A stretch of DNA of 64,000 nt from Pezicula radicicola (taxonomy: Eukaryota > Ascomycota > Leotiomycetes > Helotiales > Dermateaceae). The DNA lies in assembly GCA_003008705.1 (NCBI GenBank), contig PDUO01000031.1:558001-622000 (forward strand), in the 5' to 3' direction. Made by a program: the position numbers and the translations under genes. Positions 1 to 11,625 of the stretch are shown piece by piece. Under the pieces are notes generated by a model. It worked only from the letters and a program-made list of their open reading frames with translations, was not told where the DNA came from and made no database searches. Positions within the stretch are counted from its first letter, which is position 1; each line of letters opens with the position of its first letter.

Positions 1-817
1 TCAGGCAGGAAGGTAGATGGTGTGAACTTGTGATTGTGAAGGCTGGCCAGAACCACGTGGCACAACATCATTATTAAGTTACTATCGGTTGACTTGGGCG
101 TCGAATTACAGATTCGAGGCTGCGAATTTTAAACTGGGAAATATCTTCTACTGCCTCAACTCTTCTTATTCTATACACCTTGCAGTAGGATAACTTGCTA
201 CACATATCCCGGCGTACATGGAAGGTTAGATCAAGTCTTCTTCCTCTCTTTCGGCAACAACACCGCGGAAAAGCGCACCGCAAAGCACATCGAAAAGCCA
301 ATACATATGCACGCATTCTGAGACTTCAAGCCAACAGTGTCGTTATTAACAACTTCGAAAAGGACCCCTCTACAGTTCAATAATCCAAGCAGTCTGACTG
401 GACACTGTAAAGCTGCAAATCGGTGTCTGAGTCTTAGCCTCTCCAGAGCTAGAGCTAGAGCAACAGCTAACTCATCACGATCATCCTCTTCTTAACAGAA
501 CTAGTTTCAATTAAGGCACGAGGGCTAGATTTATGCTTCACACAAGGGAAGAAGAAAGGGCGTATACAAAGCTACAAGAGTAAGAAAGACGAAGGAAGAA
601 AATGGTACACTTTTTTGGGGGTGCTATTCGATTTCACTTTGCCCTTGACCCAGCTAGCCCCGATCTGTAATTGCCACTCGTAACTCGGTGTGATCGTTAG
701 TGCATGTACGTGTGCCCAACCACACACCAGGATTCCGTCCTTCTCCAATAGATATGAAATCAACCTTGTACTTTCAATCAAATATTCTGGTTAATTAGTC
801 CTTGAAGAAAAATGTCC
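1..817. other. Unassigned left edge
   Basis: No convincing coding sequence on either strand. The short open frames here overlap one another, have no codon or domain signal, and lack splice-supported partners. Confidence 0.5.
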
Positions 818-1335
818 CAGAGACACTGGCACATCGAGAAGCGGAAGCCAATATCAATGACCTTAGTGATGTCCGTGATGTCCGTGATGTCCGCAATTAA
901 AACAGAAAATGCTGGCAGGAAATCAATGACCTTAAAAACCAAAGAGTCCCGAAGTGAACATGCTCTAGATATACTGATACATCAAGAAGGGTAAACTGAC
1001 ATTGACTATGTCCCCCATAACAGTGATATCCGCGATTTTCGCAAGCAAAACCGAAAATGCTGGCGAGAACTAATAACCTCCAAAATAGAAAGGTCCGGAA
1101 GACAAGAATGAGTTAGACACAATGACGCATCAAGAAGGCACAAACCATTATCGACGATGTCCGCGAAGTACGTGTCCAAAACCGAAAATGCTAGCAAATA
1201 ATCAACGACTTCAACAATGGAAGCTCATATTGATGATTTCCGCGACATCAACGACCGCTGCGATGTCCGCGATATCCGTATGTAAAACCGAAAATGCTAA
1301 TAAGTAATCAGTGGTTTCAACAATGAAAATTCATG
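818..1335. repeat. Four degenerate tandem repeat units of about 105-150 bp
   Basis: Four diverged copies of a unit recur. The clearest anchor, aaaacmgaaaatgct, starts near 899, 1047, 1178 and 1284. A second anchor, catcaagaagg, is seen near 982 and 1127. Blocks of gatgtccgcga precede each anchor, and 870-890 also holds three 9-bp copies of gatgtccgt. Spacing between anchors is 148, 131 and 106 bp. No reading frame runs through the copies, so this is a non-coding minisatellite-like tract upstream of the 1823 gene. Confidence 0.7.
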
Positions 1336-1584
1336 AAGCCCATCTTTACTGAAAACAACTAGGTGCTCCGTGCGTAGCGATATTTTAAGGGGGGCTTAGT
1401 GGTTTATTAAGCTAAGCGACGAAACGACCGGGTAAGCACAGAGTGTGATCACTTTCTTTGAAGGCAACCACGTTCATTGCCCACGTTCATTCTCCAGGGC
1501 CACTGATTGAAATTGAGACATGAGACAAGTGAAAATCAAGGAACATCAAAAAGACACTCTAGTATAAGTGCGTTACTTACATGG

Positions 1585-1690
1585 AAAGAGTTACTCAAAT
1601 AAAGAGAGTTACTTAGATTAAGTAGATCACTCAAACCAACTGAATTATTCAAAACAAGTTAGTTACTCAAGTTATTTTGGTGACTCAACT
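1585..1690. repeat. Copy of the dispersed GAGTTACTC/AAGTAACTC minisatellite
   Basis: Repeated agttactcaa / gagttactta motifs at roughly 15-18 bp spacing, the same word set found in many other gaps of this window. It lies about 130 bp upstream of the start codon of the 1823 gene. Confidence 0.6.
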
Positions 1691-1822
1691 TCAAGTTCCC
1701 CTGCGAGCGCCGAGCCACGCTCACCACTTTTTCCCAAAAGTTTCTTCCAAACCAACTTCCTCCCAAACCAACTCCATCACAACCCAACTCCACCACAAAC
1801 AACGTCCTCTAACTCAAACACG

Positions 1823-2837
1823 ATGGATCGACGAAAGAACCTAGCACCCGACCTAGTAAGTATTCGTCATATTAATCATAGTCATTTCTTCCCCAGCTAA
1901 TTCAAGAACCTAGGGTGGCGCACCTACGGAGGATCCAAAGCTAGCAGCAGCTAAGACCGCACTTGCAGAAACCCTCAATGAACTCCAGAATGAATTTCCA
2001 TGGGCAACGATCACCGGCAGGCTAGGAGGGAAGACTGGCTATGCTCTCGTTTTTAACTGCGGTCGACCCAAGTGCCCGGCAGATATTCGAGGGTACGCGG
2101 AGATGGTACGCCATTTGAATAAGGGGGTACATAAGGAGGAGGCAGCTCGGGGAGCAGAAGTCGCCGCTAGAGAGGTAGAACCCATTGCCAGAGAGGTACA
2201 ACCCGCTGCCAGAGAGGCAGAATTCGCTACTAGAGAGGAAGAACCCACTGCTAGAGAGGAAGAACCCACTGCTAGAGAGGTAGAATTCGCTACTAGAGAG
2301 GTAGAATTCGCTGCTGTTAGAAAGGCAGCACTCGCTGCTAGCAAGGCAGAACTCGTTGCTAGAATAGCAGCAGAGGCTGCTCGAAGGAGAGAACTCGCTG
2401 CTAGAGGGGTAGAAATCACCGCTAGAGAGGTAGAACCCGCCACTAGAGGAGCAGAACCCACCGCTATAGAGGCAAAACTGGAGCAGGTGTTGGGCGATCT
2501 GCGTGCATGCTTTCATGGGGTAGCCTTGAGTGGTGAAATCGGAGGGGAGGATGGTTCCACTTTCGTCTTCAAGTGCTATTGGCGCGGATGCACTGGAACT
2601 GTTGCACTGGGGACGGACGAAATGGTTCAACATTTGCAGCGACAAGACCTTCATCCGGAAATGGCCGAGGACTCGAGAGTTGCAGGAGCCCGAGACCAAG
2701 CTCATCTCGAAGTCATACGTCCAAGAATGTTTGAGATTGACGGTATGAGCATCAGAGAGCGGTTGCGTGCGTGTGAGATGCTCGTAGCCCAATTAGCCTC
2801 TATTGATGAGAAAATGAGAGACAGAATGCGGAAGTAG
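1823..2837 (+). CDS. Tandem C2H2-like finger protein with heptad-repeat linker
   Basis: Predicted exons 1823-1855 and 1914-2837, about 318 aa. The intron 1856-1913 has donor gtaagt, a ctaat branch and a tag acceptor, and is needed to reach the long frame. Two copies of one domain are visible. Copy 1 has C60, C65, H78, H84 (C-x4-C-x12-H-x5-H). Copy 2 has C232, C237, H251, H258 (C-x4-C-x13-H-x6-H). Both share the frame GG-x2-G-x4-F-x-C and a following MV-x-HL. Between them lie about fifteen 7-residue repeats such as AREVEPT and TREVEFA, encoded by a 21-bp minisatellite and expected to form a long charged helix or coiled coil. I do not recognise the family. The fingers could bind zinc and nucleic acid or protein. 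A long antisense frame over the repeats is a shadow. Confidence 0.65.
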
Positions 2838-2929
2838 GGGTCTTAGATGTGGTTTTTTTTTTGAGTTGGCAGTTACCTTTTACTGCGTAAATTCAAAATC
2901 AATGGAAATGGGGTCAATTCACAATCATA

Positions 2930-3235
2930 ATAAATTGAACTTGCTCTCTATAGGTGAAGATGAATGTGTTGATTTGGCAGCCATTGATTTGAGTAACTCA
3001 CTTGATTTGAGTAACCTACTTGGTCTAAGTAACCTACTTGATCTAAGTAACCTACTTGATCTGAGTGACCTGCTTGATCTGGGTAACTCACTTGCTTTGA
3101 GTGACTTACTTGAAATTGAACTTGCTCTTTATAGGTGAATATGAATCTGTTGATCTGAGAACTCTTGATCTGAGTAACCCACTTGATCTGGGTAACTTAA
3201 TTGATTTGAGTAGCCCACTTGTTTAAGTACTAGTA
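2930..3235. repeat. 18-bp minisatellite, best copy of the dispersed family
   Basis: From about 2995 the 18-bp unit ctacttgatctaagtaac repeats six or more times almost without gaps. A weaker second block runs from 3150 to 3235. A flanking segment beginning ttgaacttgctct and continuing tataggtgaa occurs at about 2935 and again at about 3115, so a piece of roughly 180 bp is duplicated. Because 18 is a multiple of three, an open frame of Leu-Asp-Leu-Ser-Asn repeats runs through it. I regard that frame as incidental. Confidence 0.75.
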
Positions 3236-3432
3236 ATTCCCTTAACCGTAAGACCTCACAACCTCACTAGGCAGAGACTCGTCTACTTTCGTAAAGCACA
3301 ACGATACTTCGTACGTCGAATGCTATTGATACGTCATCTATACAGAACACTAGTTCGTAGAAAGTTTAGACTTCAACGCATTTTCCTCGTGTTAGAAGAA
3401 GTGTGGCGTAAATATGCATGTGAGGAGAGAAA

Positions 3433-3452
3433 CCTAGGTAAATTTACCTAGG
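3433..3452. repeat. Perfect 20-bp palindrome
   Basis: The sequence cctaggtaaatttacctagg equals its own reverse complement. It lies about 430 bp upstream of the GYP7-like start codon. A dimeric factor site or chance are both possible. Confidence 0.6.
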
Positions 3453-3879
3453 CATGCAAGTTCATACTTCGACATCGTCCACAATTTACTTTCTTTCAGC
3501 ACCCTTGTTTTCTGAACATGGATCCAGAAATAATTGCCAACGAAAACACTAGATGCCTATTCAATTTCCTCTTTGTTCCCACCAAAGAAAAAAGAAAAGG
3601 AAATAAAAGCGCAAAAGCTTCAAGCAGCTGCCTAAGGATCACGTGGCTACTTGGTCATCGGCCGCGTATCTCAGCGCCACATCAACTGCGTCATGAGCCA
3701 CTCTAAATCTCTAAATGGTCAACTCCCACCACTCGCTCTCCTACGACGACAGCTCATAAAGGACATGACCTGAATCCCTTCATCTGCTCTTCACCTAGAG
3801 CCTCGACATATCTCCCGAACCACTTTCTAACCTCTGGGGACCAGAGACTACTTGCACTGGAAGCACAACAGACAGAGCA

Positions 3880-6705
3880 ATGACGTCGGACAACCCCGCC
3901 AATCCGCGACCTGTCTCTCCAGCGAACAGCTTCTATGCAATGAGCCACGATGAGGAAGGTGATTATGATACTATAACACATACTGCCAGTGGTCGAGGAG
4001 TCAAGCTTTTGTATTCGAAAAGCAAGGTGAGTTGTCATTGCAGCACCCGCACCCGCACCCGCACCAGAGAGATTGCGGGGTCAAGCTGACGAGAAATTGG
4101 ACAGGTCTATATCCACCCAACTCCCTCTGCGAAGGACAACATACCTGGTTATATTGCTCTCCTCCAACAGAAACCCGCCCCGGATTCGAGACCAACATCT
4201 TCCTCCTCCTCCAAAGAGGCCCGCGAACGAGCGTCTGCGAACCTGCTATTGGCATGGCTGCCCGAATCCTCGCTGGGCGATGCTCTTAATACATATGTGA
4301 AAGTTGATCTTTGCGAGGGTGATTCGCCTCCCAAGCAATCATATCTCGTTCCTCCACCGCCAACAACTACTCTTCACACAGATTCCCTCGGCCACGGCCA
4401 TTACGCGTTTGCGATACCTGTATCGGGGATCTATAGTTTGCTTGTGCGACCACCGAGTCTGGGTTGGTGGTTTGGATCAGTCATCATCAATACGAGAGCT
4501 GGTGATAGTTTCCCTGCGCTATTTTTTCACGATTCAGAATGCCAGAGTACGATTCTACAGAAGAAGAAGAGGACGAGGGAGAGCTTTGATCCGTTTGGGG
4601 CGAATGGGGAGATGTTTTGGGGAGGTGATGAAGTTTTGAGATGGTTGAGGAGATATGTGACAATTGAGAGGAGTGGAGCAGAACCCAATATCTACTTGGT
4701 GGAACCAAGTGCGGAAGATAAAGAGGCGTTTGGAAAACCAGTTACTGCTGCTATTGTTCGGAGACCTTCCCAAAGTGGTGCTAGGATTGGCGGTGCCGCT
4801 GGAGCTGCGTCAAGTTCGAGTAGCCCGAATTTCAGAGATGCTGGCATGGATCCTGTGACAAAGTTTGTTAAGGAGGCAGGATGGAACTTAATGGAGAAGT
4901 TTAGCAAGGTCACTACCTTCACGCGACGGACGGCTGATAGTGTGATCGATAACCCGAAAGTGCCGCCGCAGGTGAGAAGGTTGTTAAGGAACCCAGAAGT
5001 GCAGACTTTGCAGGATGAGTTTGACAGTGCGCGGATATACTTGGCTCGATGGGCTATTGGCATTGCGGAGCAGAGTGAGCGAGATAGAGAACGACGGATA
5101 TGGACGGCCAGGGATGTCCTTGAAATGGAGGAGACTGGAGTTGGTGATTTCGAGCTCCTTGACACTGAGATGGGTGGCCTGAGTATGGCTGAGAAGCGAA
5201 AGACTGTCACCCAGAAAGAGTGGAATTCTTACTTTGACCCAAGAACAGGCAGGCTTTCTGTTACGGTTGATGAGGTCAAGGAGAGAGTCTTCCATGGTGG
5301 ACTGGATGCTGATGATGGTGTGAGGAAGGAGGCCTGGCTCTTCTTACTCGGTGTTTACGATTGGCACAGCTCAGCCGAGGAGAGAAAAGTAATAACTGCC
5401 CATCTCAGAGATGAGTATGTCAAGTTGAAAGGAGGTTGGTGGGAGCGACTCATTGATTCCGGCGGCGACGGCGAGGAAGGGGAATGGTGGAGAGAGCAGA
5501 AAGGACGTATCGGTAAGGGATCCTCACTGACGTTTAATCTCGAGGAATAAGCATAAACTAACAATATCCCATCCCTTGGGGTGTTGACAACAGAAAAGGA
5601 CGTACACCGCACTGACAGAACAATTCCTTTGTTCGCAGGAGAAGACACTCCCCACCCAGATCCTTCATCACCGTTCGCCGACGTCGGTACAAATGTTCAC
5701 CTCGAGCAAATGAAAGACATGCTTCTCACATACAACGAGTACAACCGCGACCTCGGCTACGTCCAAGGTATGTCCGACCTTCTTGCACCCATCTACGCCG
5801 TGATGCAAGACGACGCCATTGCATTCTGGGGCTTCCAACACTTCATGGATAGAATGGAACGCAACTTTCTACGAGACCAGTCTGGCATGCGGAAACAACT
5901 GATGCAACTGGATCAACTGGTGCAGATTATGGACCCAAAGCTCTATATCCACCTCCAGAAAGCCGATAGCACAAATTTCTTCTTCTTTTTCCGCATGCTC
6001 CTGGTTTGGTACAAGCGAGAGTTTGCGTGGCTTGATGTACTGCATTTGTGGGAGGTCCTTTGGACGGATTACATGAGCAGTAATTTCCATTTGTTCATTG
6101 CTCTTGCGATTTTAGAAAAGCATCGGGACGTTATTATGGAGCACCTGAAACATTTTGACGAGGTGCTTAAATATAGTATGTAGTTTACCTCCCTCCATGA
6201 TAGTGCTTAGCTGATTATCTTTCAAGTCAACGAACTTTCCGGAACAGTCGAATTGGAAAGCACACTTGTCCGGGCCGAATCGCTATTCCGCCGCTTCCAA
6301 CGCACTGTTGAGGCCATTGACAAGAAGTCAAACTTTCCCGCACCAAAATTGAGGCAGCGGAAATCCATCGCCAATGGTCCCGTTTCGCCAGCATCAACCC
6401 CGCCTACCTCACCTGGCCCAGCAGCAGAAGCAAGTACTTCCGGAGCTGACGCTGGCAATGCAGTAAAAGTTACAGTCACTGGTTCGAGCCAAAAGGGGAA
6501 CAAGGGGAAGGGTAAAGATACAAATGTAAATGGAAGCAAGACGAAGAATGATGGAAAGAGTGATGGTGAGGAAATGGAAGTACAGAAACCGAAGATTATC
6601 ACTCCTGAATTGCGAGATTTGCTCTCAAGGAAAGTTGAGGTTCTACCGAGGAAGGTTGTCAGGAGGGAAGGCGAGGGTGTGGACAAGCTTAAGGATGGGA
6701 AATAA
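3880..6705 (+). CDS. GYP7: Rab GTPase-activating protein, Gyp7 family (TBC domain)
   Basis: Exons 3880-4026, 4105-5512, 5594-6175 and 6227-6705, giving 871 aa. The introns (78, 81, 51 nt) have gtgagt, gtaagg and gtatgt donors and keep frame. The N-terminal half, from the KLLYSKSKVYIHPT region, matches the lipid/membrane-binding N-domain typical of Gyp7 proteins. The TBC domain starts near residue 470. The catalytic arginine finger is R524 in IEKDVHR, which is rebuilt exactly across intron 2, and the glutamine finger is Q576 in YVQGM. The C-terminal 150 residues are Ser/Lys-rich and probably disordered. Family knowledge: Gyp7 switches off Ypt7/Rab7 and so restrains vacuole and late endosome fusion. 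Catalytic residues and length are normal, so it should be functional. Confidence 0.93.
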
Positions 6706-8384
6706 GGGCAGAAAAGATAGACTGAGAATCTTGATGCATTCGGGAAATGGTCAGATGGGGTTATCTTGGTACAGGCGTTCTTCTGGCTGGGTAGCGTGTG
6801 GATTCGGGGGTTTTCGTCTTGTTAGCCTTGTGTTGTAGACATTCGAGTTAGCCACATCATTCAACTCTTGGAAGTGATTTTGTCTGCTTCTTTTTTTCCA
6901 TTCGAATGACTTAAATCCAGTTTAGTGGCACCTGTGGGTGGCCGAAGGAGATTTTTACTTCACTGCGAGTAGCCTGTATTTTTGAATCACCGACCTGCGG
7001 CGGACTTTGGATTCAGTTGGAAGCGAGACAGATGGATTCGGGACAAATCCTGCAACAACTACAAGGAAGTAAGGAACACGAGATAGCCTTAGAGTTTGGA
7101 TTCCGGTGAAAGGCAAACCTAGATAATTGTATTTTGACAGACATTCACATTTAACGCTTTGGAATCTAAGTTTCAAAGAAAATAGGGTGATAGTAAGAGA
7201 GTGGTTGACAACAATATTAGTAGGATTTATCTTTTTGGTTAGTGTGACGAGGGATTAGAGGTTATACACGAGTTAGTACCTTATAGGGTCCTGCAGAGAA
7301 TCTGTAGCAGTGTTAGATTCTAGGAAGGGTGTTGCTTAGAATAATAATATTCGATGCTATTACAAAACAGAGGAAGGCTATTAGATTTTAGAACGGTGTT
7401 ATATGCTACGTGCCTTATAACTACTCGCTTCCAAGCCCGGCAAGCTTCCCTGTAGGCTAGGCCCCCTGCTGTTACACTTGTAAACCACCCCCCTTATTGC
7501 TTGGTCTACTATTATACGCCTATAAAAATTACTTAAATTAATTGATTTTTATACTTAAAAAGAGAATATTACTATCTATCTACTAGATATACCTACAAGC
7601 TTCCGAGGCTCTCTAAACTTTATTCTACTCTAATTTAAGGTTATTTTAAGAGGCTTAGCATAAATCTAGGTACGGTAAGCCGAGACAAGATATAAGTGTA
7701 TAATTATATGCGACACCGTTCTTATAATCTAATAGCCTTCTAGAAAATTAACACTATTAAATAATCTACAGCCCACTATATTATCGCAAGCTATTATTAG
7801 CCTTACTAGCCCTCTAACACTCTTCCTTGACTTCTGCAGATCACTATAAGGTAGTGCTAAGATGTAGTTATTGTATAGATATCGCACCTGGTACAAGATT
7901 ATCAAGAGCTCCTGCATCACAGCATAAACTTCACACCAACTCGATGGAGAGAATGACGTCTTAGGGTCTTCTAGGTGACGGTAGAATAGACCCATATCAA
8001 AACTAATAGTTGGAGAGAAGTGAATGAGCTGTATCTGTTAGATAGTTGAACCTAAGGATTTGGATATATGGAATTTTGAGGGAGGAGAGTGACAGCTAGA
8101 GGTTAGTTGACAATAACATTAATAGATCCAACTTGTGTACCGAGATTTTTTGCGTTATTTCTTCTCCTCTTTTGTGCAGTCTTCTTTGGCTTACCCGCTG
8201 GCCTCCTCTCTCGTCCTTTTGGTCTTTCTTCCTCTCCTTTATTCTGTGCACTCTCTAAGTCCCTTATAGGCAATCCGGATTTGTTTGCGGCCTTCAGCGA
8301 GTTTTCTACACTTATGAGAACTCATAAGATTCTAATTATCTCGGCTAATTAACTTTTTTTTTTTATGTTACCATCTTGTTTTGA
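6706..8384. other. AT-rich, gene-free stretch with transposon-like debris
   Basis: No intact gene is visible. Sequence from about 7190 is rich in TA/AT steps with many stops, as expected of repeat-induced point mutation. Two imperfect direct repeats (gttgacaacaatattag near 7204 and gttgacaataacattaa near 8106) bracket about 900 bp. On the minus strand 8107-8352 can be read as a broken Lys/Arg-rich frame that resembles a transposase tail. That last reading is a guess. Confidence 0.45.
7374..7739. repeat. Inverted-repeat pair, probable transposon relic
   Basis: The left arm at 7374-7399 starts aaggctattagatt and ends gaacggtgt. The right arm at 7713-7739, read in reverse complement, starts and ends the same way, with one extra base inside. 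The enclosed 313 bp is AT-rich and non-coding. I could not define a clean target-site duplication. Confidence 0.55.
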
Positions 8385-8465
8385 GTAAGTTGTTTTGATT
8401 TGCTGAGTTGCGTTGAGTTACTCACTTAATCTCAGTCAACCTAATAGTTTGAGTTGCCCACATGG
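8385..8465. repeat. Degenerate copy of the 18-bp minisatellite family
   Basis: Contains ttttgagtaagttg, gttgagttactcactta and tttgagttgccca, matching the dispersed family. Confidence 0.5.
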
Positions 8466-11248
8466 AATCAGTCAGTTTCTTTGTTTTGTTTACTGCGTTA
8501 TTGAACATGGTAAAGTTAAGCGACGTCGCTTAAATAAAATTTATTCTACTCTTATCTTTGTAAAACATTTGGCTTCATTTCTGCTTTGCATTCATAATCT
8601 ATGACAATTTTGGACCTGAAATATAAGTCGATGCACGCTTCTCAGATTTATTTTTTGTGGAATGTTTGTCGTCGTTTATTTCTAGCATGCGTCCTCCCCA
8701 ATCTGCTCTGCTTTTTTTTGATGGCCTGATTTTAAAGGACGGTGAGCCTACACACCAAGGCCTCGAGGGCGAAGCCAGCTCACATTAAACTAACGTTGTC
8801 AGAACCTCATATACCAGCGAGCATTCTCATTGCGATTCTTAGGGTCTCTTATAATCCTATCTTCCCTTCTAGCATCTAACTTGATGTGCTCCTGCCTCTT
8901 CAACCTAAGTACTAGTACCTCGAAGCGTTGAACTGAATTAAATTTCGAGTTCGAGCACACGTAGCAACCAAAAAAACCATCATCAGCGACCATATATTAC
9001 ACAACAATAACTGTAGTCTCCCCGATGATCACTATTTTTTCAGGCGTACCCTTTTCGACTTGGTTTATAGCATGGGTCACAACCAAGAACTAAGTCGACT
9101 AATGCCACAAGAAGGAAGAGGAATTCCAAGGCTTTACCAGCATCTACACAAAGATATTATGTTGCTATCACGTGCAAATGCGTTACGGATGATGAAAGGA
9201 ATGGAATGACAAACACTTCGTACGTACATGAAGGAGCTCATCTTCTGCTTACAACACGAAGATTTTGACCAATTCCTTGCATATGCTGACTAGGAAAGTC
9301 ACCACAGGTTCGAAACCCGGAGCAACATGGGAATCTACTTGTTCTTTAAGCTAGCCAATCACTGACAGCAGGTAAAGAGGTCTCTGGGGGGGAGCAGCAC
9401 CACTAGGCCGCATGAAATTCGAGCCAACCATAGTCTTTGCGACAACAGGGCGGAGGCTCACAAGACCTATATTACTGCGGTGTCAGTACTAGAAAGGTCT
9501 ACTGCAGAGATATCGCCCAGGCGCACTTCAAGGCTTGAACGCTAGTATCAAGATCTCTGGGACCAAAGCCAAGGTCATGCAGCTCATGCCTAGCACGGAA
9601 GAAATACCACCCAAGGAAACATGGGGCGTGTTGGTTTGGTAATCCCCAAGGACGTTCCAGGTTGGATATAGAGACTGGCGAGTAGCCTGGGCAGAGTTTC
9701 CATTTGGAATTTTGACATATTTGTTCGTCACGCTCTGTAAGTTTGACTCATTATCTCTATTTCCGCTTTCTTCTTCAAGCTTACTTTTCGTTCATAATTA
9801 GTAGCGCGACGTAGTCGGTACCATTGACACTCCGGCGATCGAAAATCCTCGAAATCTTACTTGCTTATAAGCCTCACACAATTCCTTGCTCCTCCGTACA
9901 AAAGCTCGTTGCGTCGATGACGAGAAACCTCTCGCACGTCAAAGTAGCGCCGAAGACACTCCCAAAGATCGGTCAAACATATCGTCCTGTCAGTCAACGG
10001 TTCGATAAACAGCTTCAGTGTGGACTCGGCTTCTAATTGTTATACCTACGGGATTTATGTCACGGGATGAGATGGTTGGCTGATGGCAACTGCTGCACAT
10101 GGGAACTACGGAACTCCACTTCTAAGCCCTATCAGGATAAAAGAAAGTTGGTCAGTGTAGTGTAGAATTAGGCTGGGCTACCATGTGTAGTAATATAATG
10201 AAGGACAGATGTACTATGATGCTAATACATGCTGTCTAGAGTCTTACTGTATCGCTTCTGCGTTTTTACAATTGCTGAATGGTACATTTTCCAGTTGCAA
10301 TTCCCAGTTAAGATCCTTAGTTCACATGAAATCACCTCGAGTAACCTGTTCTCACTTTTGTTACCTTTCTACTTCGGCATAACCGTCTAGAGTCAATACA
10401 GATCACGACAGTCGTAGCTACTATGCTCCAGACACAGGATTTTGTAAGAGGTATATCTCCCGTATATCACTCTCAGTTCCTGGACCTGATAGTGGAAAGC
10501 TCAAGCCTGGTTCATAAGTTCTTTAAGTATGTTACTACTGCTTTAGATTCTTACATATAGTATTGTAAGTATGACAACATTCCATAGAAAGTATTAGATT
10601 AAGAGCTGTGCATGTGAACTTTGCAAATGATTCGAAAAAGCGAGGTATTGGACATGACAGCTTACGCCGTGGTCCGGTGAGAACAGCACCTTCTTATCAG
10701 CCGGCGGGTTGAATAATAGGGCCATAAGGCTTTCCAAATCGCTTACAACACTGAAAACACCTACGTCAGACTTGCATAGGTAGATTTCAGTTCAAACGGA
10801 TTCTTTGTTTTTAGGAACGTGAAATCTATAGGATTAGTCGCAAAAAGTGGTGTATATCAACTTCATCTTCAATGTTTAGAGGCTGTGCTGACGCATGCAC
10901 TCTCACACGCTGACCTAGTTTTTCTGTCAGACTTGCAGAGGTCATTTGGGTGTGTTACAGCCTTACACTAAAAGTACTTGAATTCAAAATGCGCAGCAGG
11001 TTCGTGGCATTGCATCGTCCGAAAACTTGGCTGGATCAACGAGAATATTCGTTAATGGTGTCAAATGCTGATAGGCTCACGATCACATCATTTGAGGAGA
11101 AACCTCTGTCTACACCGATTATGATGCAGTCTACCCAATAAAGAACCCAATAAAGACATTGTCTTAACAGCAGCCCTACAATGTTGTTCTCTCATGCAAG
11201 ACTCAGCCTCGAAAGCATTGCGGCTATGATATTTGATCATCCTCGGTT
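8466..11248. other. Gene-poor stretch with decayed open frames
   Basis: About 2.8 kb without a supportable gene. A 64-codon minus frame at 8799-8993 and a plus-strand frame near 9535-9760 interrupted by a stop look coding-like in composition but carry no recognised domain or splice partners. They may be remnants of old genes. Confidence 0.4.
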
Positions 11249-11524
11249 TCATAAATTTATCTTATTGCAGGCCAGCACATAGCAGGACAAATCAGCCTGG
11301 ATCAACTCCAAATAACGAGCGTATCTCTCCATGGCGTAGTAAGCCTTGAAAAAAGCCTCAAGTTCCTCTGTCGGAGGCCTGCAATAAAGGTGGGGTAGTA
11401 CAAGAGGGCGATGATTGAGGCTATACATTAGATCAGTTGCCTCTTTGATGCCTCGTTGGCATCATGTTAGGCAGCTATGCAAGTCATCAGAGGACGCCAC
11501 GTCGGTTGCATCCTTCTGAGCCTT
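11249..11524 (-). pseudogene. Short coding-like remnant, interrupted by a stop
   Basis: A 92-codon minus-strand frame with one in-frame TGA. The part after the stop reads like ordinary protein sequence (for example RPPTEELEAFFKAYYAMERY) rather than random translation. No start codon, no family match that I recognise. It could be an exon of a dead gene. Confidence 0.3.
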
Positions 11525-11625
11525 ACTTTAAAGGAACAGAATACAAAAGCTAGGTGTGTTTCCTCGAATCCTAAGCTGTCTTCGAGTTCTGATCCTATAC
11601 CAAAAACTATCTAGGTACTTCGTTG

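Noticed and set aside
2022..2792. 256-codon minus frame rich in Ser and Leu
   Set aside because: It is the antisense of the 21-bp coding minisatellite and has no start context, intron or domain.
2866..3138. Open frame of repeated Leu-Asp-Leu-Ser-Asn
   Set aside because: It is produced by the 18-bp minisatellite, whose other copies are not open and lie in introns and gaps.
9307..9318. ggttcgaaaccc, a perfect tRNA-type B box
   Set aside because: No acceptor, D or anticodon stems can be drawn around it, and the T stem itself does not pair properly.
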